Shown: positions 1 to 5,935 of the stretch, piece by piece
Position numbering within the stretch: the stretch's first letter is position 1
How the letters are laid out: every line of letters starts with the position of its first letter
From: Candidatus Poribacteria bacterium
GTDB taxonomy: Bacteria > Poribacteria > WGA-4E > PCPOR2b
Direction: 5' to 3'
DNA: 5,960 bases
NCBI GenBank assembly: GCA_027296925.1
Contig: JAPUIP010000822.1
Span: forward strand, 1 to 5,960
Notes under the pieces: generated by a model
The model's input: the letters and a program-made list of their open reading frames with translations, nothing else
Told to the model about the DNA's origin: nothing
Databases searched by the model: none
Position numbers and translations under genes: made by a program

Positions 1-2
1 CG

Positions 3-125
3 CAGCGTACGTTGCTAGCCGCACAGGATCGCCGGTCCGCGAGCCAAGGAGAAATCGTCTCCAACCTCATCCGGCTGTATAAATCGCTCGGCGGTGGGTG
101 GACACCGCAGCAACCACAACGTTAG
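3..125 (+). CDS. C-terminal end of RND efflux outer-membrane factor (NodT/OprM family), partial
   Basis: Reading from base 3 gives 40 residues and a TAG stop, with no start inside the window, so this is the 3' tail of a gene that begins to the left. The tail reads QRTLLAAQDR, then an SQGEIVSNLIRLYKSLGGGW segment, then TPQQPQR. The pattern 'L-x-A-Q-D-x3-x-S-Q...LI-x-LYK-x-LGGGW' is the characteristic last helix and terminus of outer-membrane factors of the NodT/OprM/CusC type. These trimeric channels pair with an RND pump and a periplasmic adaptor to export drugs or metals. The substrate cannot be told from this end, and the pump and adaptor genes would be expected upstream. The gene ends 20 nt from the convergent stop of the minus-strand gene at 146, and no hairpin terminator is visible in that gap. 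The family call rests on the GGGW terminus and the helix before it. Confidence 0.85.
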   Translation, partial: QRTLLAAQDRRSASQGEIVSNLIRLYKSLGGGWTPQQPQR

Positions 126-145
126 ATGGTGATCTCAACTCGAAA

Positions 146-1426
146 CTACTTTAAAAAACACCCGCAAGTGAGAATGCTAGTGAATCTGATCATGGCAGCA
201 ATGGGCTCGACAAGACTCGCGATAACATCGTATATATTGAGTCTGTCATGCCGCTTTCCGATTGGTTTCAATGCTTCGCATGCCACGACATGAAATGCCG
301 CGTAGGCAGTTTTCTGATCCGGCCACATCGACTGAGCAATCAGAAATGCATTCCCGGCACGAAGGAAATTGTCATTCATCTCTTTAGGAAGCCGCTTAAA
401 CGTTAGCCACAGCTCCTCAATGTCCTCAGGCACCCATCGCTCTTGCTGGTCCGTCCGACCCCCCGTACCAGGACGAGTAACGGACTCGCGTGCCACCGAT
501 GCACAGTCCCCTTTGACAGGAAAAGTACGAGCCGAGCCGACCTCCCAATATCCAACGGACTGGAGTTGACAATCGATGGGATGGTTTTTGTCATCGAATT
601 CAGCAACCCAACCATTTTCAGGCCGTACGAGCGTTGCACGAATACCCAACACAACCCCGAGGAAGATCTGAATTTCGCGTAGAATAGATTGAAAATTGGC
701 GTCAATCCCCGAGCGTCCAATCCCTTCAACCATTGCATCAACGATTACTACTTGTGGACCCAGGAGAGAGCTAGGAAATCGGGAAGGCGGTCCTAGTCGG
801 AGGTTTTTGCCAAGCCAGAGTTCCCCGCGCCAAGCTAGACCTTCATAAGTGAGCATGTCCCATCGGTGTACAACCGTAGTAGCACTCGTACGCAAACGCT
901 CGCGTACGGCACCCATAAAGCTATCTGCTAACTCCTTCGACATTTGAGGAGTTCCGCCTAAACGCGCTTTGACACTGAGATCTCCGCTGCGAGGTTTCTC
1001 CCAGACGAGGAGAAGCGTTGGCGAAGACGAGCTGTTAACAGAGCGTATTGAAATAGATCCGCTATTCTCATCGGCTTCGATTTGTGAAATGCCACTCGAA
1101 TTCCATCCACGCTCTTCCATTTCCGCTTTAACGTGTGCCATCCAATCCTTGGCTTTAGCGGCAGGAATCACTTGCTCGGCGAACCAAGGTCCAGCCTCGA
1201 AACGTTGGTCAATGACAGGTCGCAGGCCACCTGCACCATCCGCGACTCGAATCTCCGCACTAAGCTTTCGCTTCGACATCTCTATCCTCAGGTTGGAAAA
1301 GACGAGCAACTTTGTCGCAAGGTCCGATTGGTAGAATCCCCCTACATGCACACAAACATACTCTCGAGCGGGTGTATCATCAATCGCACACCCTGGGTGC
1401 TCTGGTAGCCGCCCAAAGAGACGCAC
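146..1426 (-). CDS. Hypothetical protein with weakly HEPN-like C-terminal segment; both ends irregular
   Basis: I do not recognise this gene. The open frame from the GTG at 1426 gives 426 residues. An ATG at 1279 (residue 50, MSKRKLSAEIRV) has a better ribosome site (TGAGG, 6 nt spacer) and would give 377 residues. The frame stays open upstream to a TGA at 1526-1528 through repeat R1, with protein-like sequence but no ATG, so the 5' end may be truncated or fused. Visible parts, numbered from the GTG: a mixed segment at about 50-180, a beta-rich stretch with LAWRGELWLGKNLRLGPP near 197-214, a helix GIDANFQSILREIQIFLGVV near 240-259, and a helical end (EDIEELWLTFKRLP, then AYAAFHVVACEALKPIGKR) near 334-391. 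That last helix pair and the following RLNIYDVIASL resemble the first half of Apea-type HEPN domains. The R-x4-6-H motif expected afterwards is absent. The final 20 residues (ending TCGCFLK) look unlike a natural continuation, so a 3' truncation against the efflux gene is likely. A role as an RNase-like effector would be inference only. Confidence 0.65.
   Translation of the reverse strand: MRLFGRLPEHPGCAIDDTPAREYVCVHVGGFYQSDLATKLLVFSNLRIEMSKRKLSAEIRVADGAGGLRPVIDQRFEAGPWFAEQVIPAAKAKDWMAHVKAEMEERGWNSSGISQIEADENSGSISIRSVNSSSSPTLLLVWEKPRSGDLSVKARLGGTPQMSKELADSFMGAVRERLRTSATTVVHRWDMLTYEGLAWRGELWLGKNLRLGPPSRFPSSLLGPQVVIVDAMVEGIGRSGIDANFQSILREIQIFLGVVLGIRATLVRPENGWVAEFDDKNHPIDCQLQSVGYWEVGSARTFPVKGDCASVARESVTRPGTGGRTDQQERWVPEDIEELWLTFKRLPKEMNDNFLRAGNAFLIAQSMWPDQKTAYAAFHVVACEALKPIGKRHDRLNIYDVIASLVEPIAAMIRFTSILTCGCFLK
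1286..1290 (-). promoter_or_regulatory. Ribosome binding site supporting the internal ATG at 1279
   Basis: On the minus strand TGAGG precedes ATG (1279-1277) with a 6-nt spacer. The GTG at 1426 has AGAGGGG essentially touching it, which is a poor spacing. This favours translation of the shorter 377-residue form, even though the upstream frame looks coding. Confidence 0.4.
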
Positions 1427-1513
1427 CCCTCTACACGGGGTGTTGTCCTCAACAACCAGCTCTAGATAGAAGGGGCCCGCCTCTAAATCAGCCAGGGTCG
1501 CTTTGGCGTCTGT
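1411..1513. repeat. Direct repeat R1, left copy of a ~105-bp imperfect pair
   Basis: R1 aligns with 3142-3246 at about 85% identity by hand, with roughly nine mismatches and a few small indels. The right part (1479-1501) is an identical 23-nt block and continues to 1513 with one mismatch. On the minus strand this part encodes TDAKATLADLEA, continuing as GPFYLELVVEDNTPCRGVRLFG into the 146-1426 gene. The neighbouring copy encodes TDANATLADLEA and, after a frame change, VVQADTPVRGARLFGG. R1 also contains local palindromes (ACCCC/GGGGT and TGTTG/CAACA) that are poorly kept in the other copy. Shared coding ancestry is therefore a better explanation than a structured recombination site. Confidence 0.85.
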
Positions 1514-1723
1514 AGCTGGTGCCGATCAACGGATTACGCAAACCTCGGCGGGGTTTTTGTACAGCATCAATCTGCAGCTTTTCCACAGTTCGTCGACGGC
1601 ATTTTCCGACACGTCACCGCCAACGCCGTCACCGCCACCCTTGCTGTAGGTTGTCCGTAGGCGAGCTAGTAGCATTGAAAGACATTGAAAATTCGGAGCA
1701 ACACCTACACTCTTAGTAACCTT
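1514..1723. other. Gene-poor spacer between R1 and the DUF4238 gene
   Basis: No convincing gene was found in this stretch. It holds a weak terminator-like hairpin (1540-1558) and a 10-nt sequence GTCACCGCCA repeated at 1613 and 1628 with a 15-nt period. A minus-strand open frame across it has a glycine-rich low-complexity stretch that reflects this repeat, and it is probably not a gene. The promoter of the plus-strand gene should lie here, but I see no pair of -35/-10 boxes good enough to call. Confidence 0.5.
1540..1558 (+). terminator. Weak rho-independent terminator-like hairpin
   Basis: AAACCTC, loop GGC and GGGGTTT form a 7-bp stem with one T-G wobble, followed by a short T tract (TTTTT at 1554-1558, partly inside the stem). 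The orientation suits plus-strand transcription, yet the nearest plus-strand gene upstream is the efflux gene ending at 125. It may be a displaced terminator of that operon, or it may insulate the DUF4238 unit from read-through. The stem is short, so this is tentative. Confidence 0.35.
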
Positions 1724-2707
1724 ATGAATGAAAGGCAACTAACAGAAAGGCAACACTTCGTACCGCAGTTTTACCTACGGAACTTTACGAATAAGGATAA
1801 TAAGCTTCATATATTTAGTGCAAAAGACCGTCGAGTAATGAAGCCTAGAGGTGCCAGTAGTGTTTGTTACGAAAGCTTCTTTTATGCTGCTGAGACGGGA
1901 AAACCAGATGATATTTCGCATGAGGTTGAGGAGTATTTTTCTACCCACATCGAAGACCCCCTGTCAAAAGAAATACCTGTGATTATCGATAAAATTGAGA
2001 ACTATCAACAGATCTTCGACAACGAAAAATACACGCTTGCCATATTCATGAGCACGATGTGGCTACGTAATCCATCTATGCGTATCCAGATAAACGATAT
2101 GCAAGAAAAAGCTCTCAAGTGGATCAACAAAATTCGTTATAGCCATCCAAACATCGATGATGAGTTAGACAAGTTCGAAAAAGCAGAAGGCTATCCGCTT
2201 TCAGCAGAAGAACGTGATGATTTGAAACTCATGATGATAAACGAGGAATACGATTTAGAATTTTCAAATCAGTCACATCTTGAATTCATGCTTAACGCCG
2301 AGCATATGCGTGGGTTCACAAATCTTTTTTACGGACAACATTGGGTGGTACATATCTCAAAGTGCGAGAGACAATTTGTTACAAGCGACAATCCAGTAAC
2401 TACAGTTGCCCCTCCGAGGGAGGAATTTTATGGTCCGACCTTCTTGGAACGTACACATTTTTTTCCTCTTACCCCCAATGTCACGATAGAAGCAGTTTAT
2501 CCTCGTAATGAACATGGTAAAAAGTTAATACGAAAAACCCACTTCGGGCGCGACGAGCACGTCATAGATACAATCAATTTACACATGGCAGGGCAAGCTG
2601 AGTATCTCTATGCATCGCGTCCGGATGAGATCGAGTGGTTTAAGCAATATGTAGAGAGAATAGAGCGAGTAAAGCAACAAATGGTTCGCCTTGGCTTAAA
2701 GCCATAG
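1724..2707 (+). CDS. DUF4238 family protein
   Basis: The ATG at 1724 gives 327 residues. A TTG at 1685 in the same frame would add 13 residues, but the family usually opens within a few residues of the motif seen here, so the ATG is preferred. No strong Shine-Dalgarno precedes either. The N-terminus carries the DUF4238 signature RQHFVPQFYLRNF (residues 9-21), followed by KLHIFSAKDR. Later hallmarks are HWVVHISKCERQFVTSDNPV (about 206-225, with the TSDNPV core), HFFPLTPNV (245-253) and the near C-terminal NLHMAGQAEYLYAS (285-298). The middle (about 85-200) is mostly helical and charged. There is no signal peptide or membrane helix, so it is likely cytoplasmic. The length is normal and the frame intact. 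The biochemical function of the family is not known to me. A sampled line (1741-1800) is 40% GC against 62% in a sampled line of the VWA gene, which suggests recent acquisition. It shares its strand with the small membrane gene 172 nt downstream. Confidence 0.92.
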   Translation: MNERQLTERQHFVPQFYLRNFTNKDNKLHIFSAKDRRVMKPRGASSVCYESFFYAAETGKPDDISHEVEEYFSTHIEDPLSKEIPVIIDKIENYQQIFDNEKYTLAIFMSTMWLRNPSMRIQINDMQEKALKWINKIRYSHPNIDDELDKFEKAEGYPLSAEERDDLKLMMINEEYDLEFSNQSHLEFMLNAEHMRGFTNLFYGQHWVVHISKCERQFVTSDNPVTTVAPPREEFYGPTFLERTHFFPLTPNVTIEAVYPRNEHGKKLIRKTHFGRDEHVIDTINLHMAGQAEYLYASRPDEIEWFKQYVERIERVKQQMVRLGLKP

Positions 2708-2879
2708 CTGCAACTGAAACCTCCAGGCTGTCGCACAGCGGTGAACGTACTCGTGAGATCCGTAGGTGTCGTAGGGGTCATCGCAACTATTGGCTACGCT
2801 CTCAATATGGCAAGACTTTCAATGGGATTAACAAAGTGATGGAATGTTGCGCAACGTGTTGGACAAGCTTGGAGGAATC
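2708..2879. other. Spacer between the DUF4238 and small membrane genes
   Basis: No gene or terminator hairpin was recognised in this 172-nt gap. An in-frame ATG at 2844 lies within it and could extend the next gene by 12 residues, but it has no good ribosome site. Confidence 0.4.
2871..2875 (+). promoter_or_regulatory. Shine-Dalgarno deciding the start of the small membrane gene
   Basis: GGAGG lies 4 nt before the ATG at 2880. The spacer is slightly short, but the site is clearly better than anything before the alternative ATG at 2844. It therefore sets the start so that the protein begins MWFFDWG. Confidence 0.6.
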
Positions 2880-3110
2880 ATGTGGTTTTTTGACTGGGGA
2901 GTTTTTTGGGCGATTCTCGCGGTTCTGTTATTGCGGGAACTATGGCACATTGTGATCTGGTTGCCCTTCGTAAATCGTGTCAAAGATCCTGAGTTTGAAG
3001 CAAACCCTGATCGCTTTGTGGTTCCAACCGCAACAATATCAAGACGGACTGCGCACACCCACCTATGGCTCGAACTGAGGCGCATCCGAGCCGTGTTGGA
3101 GGAAAAGTGA
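2880..3110 (+). CDS. Small single-pass inner-membrane protein, unknown function
   Basis: This encodes a 76-residue protein from the ATG at 2880, chosen for its GGAGG ribosome site. An ATG at 2844 would give 88 residues. Residues 7-31 form one strongly hydrophobic stretch (GVFWAILAVLLL, then RELWHIVIWLPFV) interrupted only by R-E and a histidine, consistent with one transmembrane helix. The remaining 45 residues are polar and basic, with a VKDPEFEANPDRF linker and a final amphipathic helix LWLELRRIRAVLEEK. I know no family for it. It follows the DUF4238 gene on the same strand, and its stop lies about 30 nt before repeat R2, so it is probably part of the same mobile or recombined unit. A partner role for the DUF4238 protein (anchor, immunity or effector) is possible but is inferred from position alone. 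Confidence 0.6.
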   Translation: MWFFDWGVFWAILAVLLLRELWHIVIWLPFVNRVKDPEFEANPDRFVVPTATISRRTAHTHLWLELRRIRAVLEEK

Positions 3111-3141
3111 TTTGTGTTTTTCCGGTCGTGATCCGGGCTAC

Positions 3142-3246
3142 CGCCAAAGAGGCGCGCCCCTCTCACGGGGGTGTCGGCCTGAACAACCAACTCTATTATA
3201 GAAGGCCCTCCGCCTCTAAATCAGCCAGGGTCGCGTTGGCGTCTGT
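3142..3246. repeat. Direct repeat R2, right copy of the ~105-bp imperfect pair
   Basis: This copy lies about 1.73 kb to the right of R1 and in the same orientation. It is best conserved from 3212 to 3246. On the minus strand its frame reads TDANATLADLEAEGLL then TAA. A shift of frame restores VVQADTPVRGARLFGGSPDH, which parallels VVEDNTPCRGVRLFGRLPEH in R1. Similarity fades left of about 3142. It looks like a decayed fragment of the same sequence that in R1 runs into the 146-1426 gene. It sits between the small membrane gene and the VWA gene. Confidence 0.85.
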
Positions 3247-3351
3247 CGAAAGCTGCTGTGCAAAAGCCGATGGTCATAGTCCTGTATCAGAACGCCAAAT
3301 CGCCTCACCGCATACGCCTCTGACTATTCATACTCCGTCCGTGGAAGGGTA
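3247..3351. other. Non-coding stretch between R2 and the VWA gene end
   Basis: No gene, hairpin terminator or repeat could be supported in these 105 bases. The VWA gene ends here without an obvious rho-independent terminator on its strand. Confidence 0.4.
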
Positions 3352-5229
3352 CTAGGCTGCGTCAGCCCATGCCGGATCCTTGCGCGGCTCCGTTGTGGCC
3401 GCGGTGACCGCTGGTCGCTGACTTTCCTGAGAACTGTTTTTGGATGCGATGGCGTCTTCGCAGGATGTGGGCCGTAGCTGACCGCGGCGCTCGAAATGAG
3501 AGACAACGCCGCCTCGTTTTTCCAGTGTCAGTGTCAATTCATCCCTGGCAGCGAGGCTCACTTGCACCTCGTGCACCGGCACGCTGTCGAGTTGAACCCG
3601 ATAGTCGCCCATGGGGAGAAAAATAGGCTCATCGGAACCAAGGACTCCCCTAGCAACAACCATGTTCTCCTGCAACACGCGAAAACGAGTTCCTACCGTC
3701 ACTTCGAGGGCTGATCTGAGCTCTTCAGCGCTGTTGGCCGTAAGAAAAATACCGCCTGATGCATCGGCGATGGCTTGGAGACTCGAGGCGTCTTCATCCG
3801 CCGAGTTATTCAGCCCGAAACCGATCAAGTGAATCATAATTCCCTGCTCGCGAAGCTCGCGTGCTGCCGCAACCGGGTCTCCACCACAACTTTCTATACA
3901 ATCGGTAACCAACACAAACGTTCGTTCGCTCTCGAGTTCTGCGAAATCCGCAGCGGCCTGATTCAGCGCATAGGCGATAGGCGTCTGCCCCAGCGGTTTC
4001 AATCCGGCGATTGCCTCTCGGATTGGCGCCCGACTCTCCGTACCGAATGGCACGAGCATCGCCGAGTCGGTGCAGTTGTTGTCCTTACTGCGAGTGGTGC
4101 TACCGTACGCCCGCAGCGCGAGGTTCAAGTCGTCTGGGAGCCAAAACGAGGCATCACGCAATATTTCTTTCGCGACAGTCATCTTCGCCTTGCCGTCGAT
4201 CTGTCCCCACATGCTTCTCGATGCATCCACAACAATTTCAACCGCCCGTTCATTGAGGGACAGGGTCGGTTGTCCTTCATCCAAAGCTGCAACCACAAGC
4301 GTTGCACAACTTGTATCACTCACTTGCACAGTGATGACGGATTCTTTGGTCTGTTCATCCAGGCTGGTTGCCAGTGCAACGATCCGATTCTCGCCAAGCT
4401 GCAGAGAGACTGTTCCTGTGAAAGTTCCACCTGCCAGCCGTGCGGGAACCGGTTGTGAACCATTAACGCTCAGCGTAACGTGGTCCACGCCGGTTGTGCG
4501 AAGGTTCAAAAAGGCTTCGGGGAGTTTTGCTGGGTCGGTCACCCAGACAAAGCTACCACCCGTTGCCTGAGCAATTTCTTCGAGCAGAAAACCGCCTTTC
4601 AGATTCTCCCCAAGCAACATGGTTTGAATCGCGATGCCCTGCGACTGTGCTTGCCGCGTCGCTGCACGCGCCTTCTTTTCGTTCGACATACCATCCGTAA
4701 AAAGCACGATCACCCGCGATGATTCTGGTCGGCCATGCAGCGTCAACTCTTCGAGCGCGGTGAGAATACCGGCGGCCAGATCTGTTCCACCCGATCGTTT
4801 CAGGGCCTGCAGAGACAGGACAACGTCGTCACGGCTTGAAGTCAGAGGCTGAGTCAGTTCGCTTTTGCTGCTGAACCCGACAACACCAATATTCGTATCG
4901 CTTTTCGGGGAAAGGTTTTCGATAAGACCAATGGCCGCGGCAGTACGATAGTCGTCCGGATCATTGGAACGAAGGCTTGTTGAAGTATCCAGTACCAGCA
5001 TCATGTCTATGAACCGAACACCGCCAATGGTCGAGGCAACACCTTCTACCTCAAAGGAGAGCTCTGGACTCGTCGACGACAGATCAACCGTAGGTGAATG
5101 GATCTCAATCTTCAACTCACCCGGGGTAAGCACCAACAAACCCGATCGCGGTTCCAGCGTGTCTTTGTCGGCGGCTAGTGCGTATCCACACACCAGGATG
5201 GAAAACAGGACGGTTAAAACGTTTCGCAT
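3352..5229 (-). CDS. Exported protein with two von Willebrand factor A domains
   Basis: The start is the ATG at 5229, set by a perfect AAGGAGGT 6 nt upstream. An in-frame codon at 5250 would place that site inside the gene. The product is 625 residues. Residues 1-19 are a signal peptide (MRNVLTVLFSILVCGYALA, cleavage before ADKD), so it acts in the periplasm or outside the cell. The single cysteine there does not fit a lipobox. VWA domain 1 (about 74-245) has a complete metal-ion-dependent adhesion site: DTSTS at 81-85, T149 in SGGTDL, D179 in FTDG. VWA domain 2 (about 328-515) has DASRS at 335-339, T416 in GQTPIAYAL and D443 in VTDCIESCGGDP. A short region between them (about 250-305) is beta-rich and probably Ig-like. 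A beta-rich module follows (516-572), then a low-complexity tail. Cysteines in domain 2 (C386, C444, C448) could form disulfides after export. Similar proteins are often named Ca-activated chloride channel homologues, but that name says little. It probably binds a protein ligand through Mg2+ or Ca2+. Confidence 0.93.
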   Translation of the reverse strand: MRNVLTVLFSILVCGYALAADKDTLEPRSGLLVLTPGELKIEIHSPTVDLSSTSPELSFEVEGVASTIGGVRFIDMMLVLDTSTSLRSNDPDDYRTAAAIGLIENLSPKSDTNIGVVGFSSKSELTQPLTSSRDDVVLSLQALKRSGGTDLAAGILTALEELTLHGRPESSRVIVLFTDGMSNEKKARAATRQAQSQGIAIQTMLLGENLKGGFLLEEIAQATGGSFVWVTDPAKLPEAFLNLRTTGVDHVTLSVNGSQPVPARLAGGTFTGTVSLQLGENRIVALATSLDEQTKESVITVQVSDTSCATLVVAALDEGQPTLSLNERAVEIVVDASRSMWGQIDGKAKMTVAKEILRDASFWLPDDLNLALRAYGSTTRSKDNNCTDSAMLVPFGTESRAPIREAIAGLKPLGQTPIAYALNQAAADFAELESERTFVLVTDCIESCGGDPVAAARELREQGIMIHLIGFGLNNSADEDASSLQAIADASGGIFLTANSAEELRSALEVTVGTRFRVLQENMVVARGVLGSDEPIFLPMGDYRVQLDSVPVHEVQVSLAARDELTLTLEKRGGVVSHFERRGQLRPTSCEDAIASKNSSQESQRPAVTAATTEPRKDPAWADAA

Positions 5230-5500
5230 GACATGACCTCCTTGTATCAACAGTAGTTACGCCTCTATCTGCACAGTCACAAGATCAGAATTTCACAAAT
5301 GATCAACAGACCCACGTTGACCAACAGGCGCGCGCAATTTGGATCATAAATCGCCGCGAGAGTCAGAAGGGGGACTTAGTGCGCACTTTTGAGGGTCATA
5401 CACGCAAAATTTCGAACTGGTGCATGGTCCTGTCATCTGTTTCGTGAAATCGCGAATCGACGGCTCGTAGTCCTGAGCGGTCGCGAAGTTCGAATTGTTC
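5230..5500. other. Intergenic region upstream of the VWA gene
   Basis: Apart from the Shine-Dalgarno, no gene or clear terminator is seen in these 271 bases. The part nearest the VWA start (about 5245-5330) is comparatively AT-rich and is the likely place for its promoter, but no -35/-10 pair is strong enough to call. A minus-strand open frame spanning 5344-5622 overlaps the TPR-like gene in another frame and has no recognisable features. Confidence 0.4.
5236..5243 (-). promoter_or_regulatory. Consensus Shine-Dalgarno of the VWA gene
   Basis: AAGGAGGT on the minus strand is a full anti-16S match, placed 6 nt before the ATG at 5229. It decides the start so that a clean signal peptide opens the protein, and it suggests efficient translation. 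Confidence 0.85.
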
Positions 5501-5935
5501 TCAGCGCGTCTGCGGCAAATCCTGCAGCATCTGTTCCGCATCGTTTCGCTGCCAATCCGGAAGATCCCGGTCGCGATTCGGAAGTTCCAGCGATCGCTCA
5601 AACAGGCCACGAGCGGCAGCATTCTTTCCGGCGGTTACAAGTCCGTGAGCTTGGAAAAGGAGTGTCCAGCGATCGTAGGGACGCATTGCAAGCAAGCGAT
5701 CTCCCATGCCGAGCGCCATCGCAAGGACAGGCTCCGAGGCCGCCTGGCAACCCGCATAGTGGATGACATGGTTGTTGGTGGATCCTATGTCGTACCGCTC
5801 CATCGCGAATTGCAACAATCGCTCCATGTCCTCTTCTTCACCTCTCCAGAGATGAACCAGAGCCTGCCCAATGAGATCGTCGCCATATTGATACTCGCCC
5901 GAAGCCTCCAGCCCATCCAACTCCGCAGTCAGCAC
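5501..5935 (-). CDS. TPR-like protein, C-terminal part; N-terminus unclear
   Basis: From a GTG at 5935 the frame gives 144 residues with two or three helical-hairpin units. The clearest is a tetratricopeptide-type repeat at residues 88-121 (YDRWTLLFQAHGLV, then TAGKNAAARGLFERSLELPN), with the expected aromatic, small and proline positions. It is preceded by helices at about 18-47 (GDDLIGQALVHLWRGEEE) and 66-84. Such repeats bind protein partners. An in-frame TGA at 5951-5953 closes the frame upstream, the GTG has no clear ribosome site, and the protein starts abruptly in helical sequence. This may therefore be the tail of a larger gene carrying a frameshift near the window edge: an adjacent frame there reads INEMAADQC and then stops. 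It shares its strand with the VWA gene, 271 nt upstream of it. Neither a signal peptide nor a membrane segment is seen. Confidence 0.6.
   Translation of the reverse strand: MLTAELDGLEASGEYQYGDDLIGQALVHLWRGEEEDMERLLQFAMERYDIGSTNNHVIHYAGCQAASEPVLAMALGMGDRLLAMRPYDRWTLLFQAHGLVTAGKNAAARGLFERSLELPNRDRDLPDWQRNDAEQMLQDLPQTR

Noticed and set aside
969..1515. Plus-strand open frames opposite the 5' part of the minus-strand gene
   Set aside because: They have no domains or ribosome sites, and the minus-strand frame is longer and more protein-like.
1526..1738. Minus-strand open frame of 70 residues upstream of R1
   Set aside because: It overlaps the DUF4238 start, has a glycine-rich stretch due to a short repeat, and shows no domain or ribosome site.
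2828..3190. Minus-strand open frame of 120 residues
   Set aside because: Its first ~25 residues are the relic sequence of R2. The rest is antisense to the small membrane gene and has no protein-like features.
1411..3246. Integron attC sites flanking a gene cassette
   Set aside because: The size, spacing and position after a stop codon fit, and the ends form a CGCC(C)AAAG/CTTTGGCG inverted pair. However, the essential AAC/GTT triplets of the attC core sites are missing (R1 has CTTTGGCG), the arm spacing is very uneven, no integrase is in view, and the copies match better as coding sequence.
3775..4570. Long plus-strand open frames opposite the VWA gene
   Set aside because: They are antisense to a clear double-VWA protein. 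They are cysteine- and arginine-rich without motifs, as is usual for shadows of GC-rich genes.
5344..5622. Minus-strand 92-residue frame running past the TPR-like stop
   Set aside because: Half of it overlaps the TPR-like gene in another frame and the rest has no recognisable pattern. It could not be supported as a gene.
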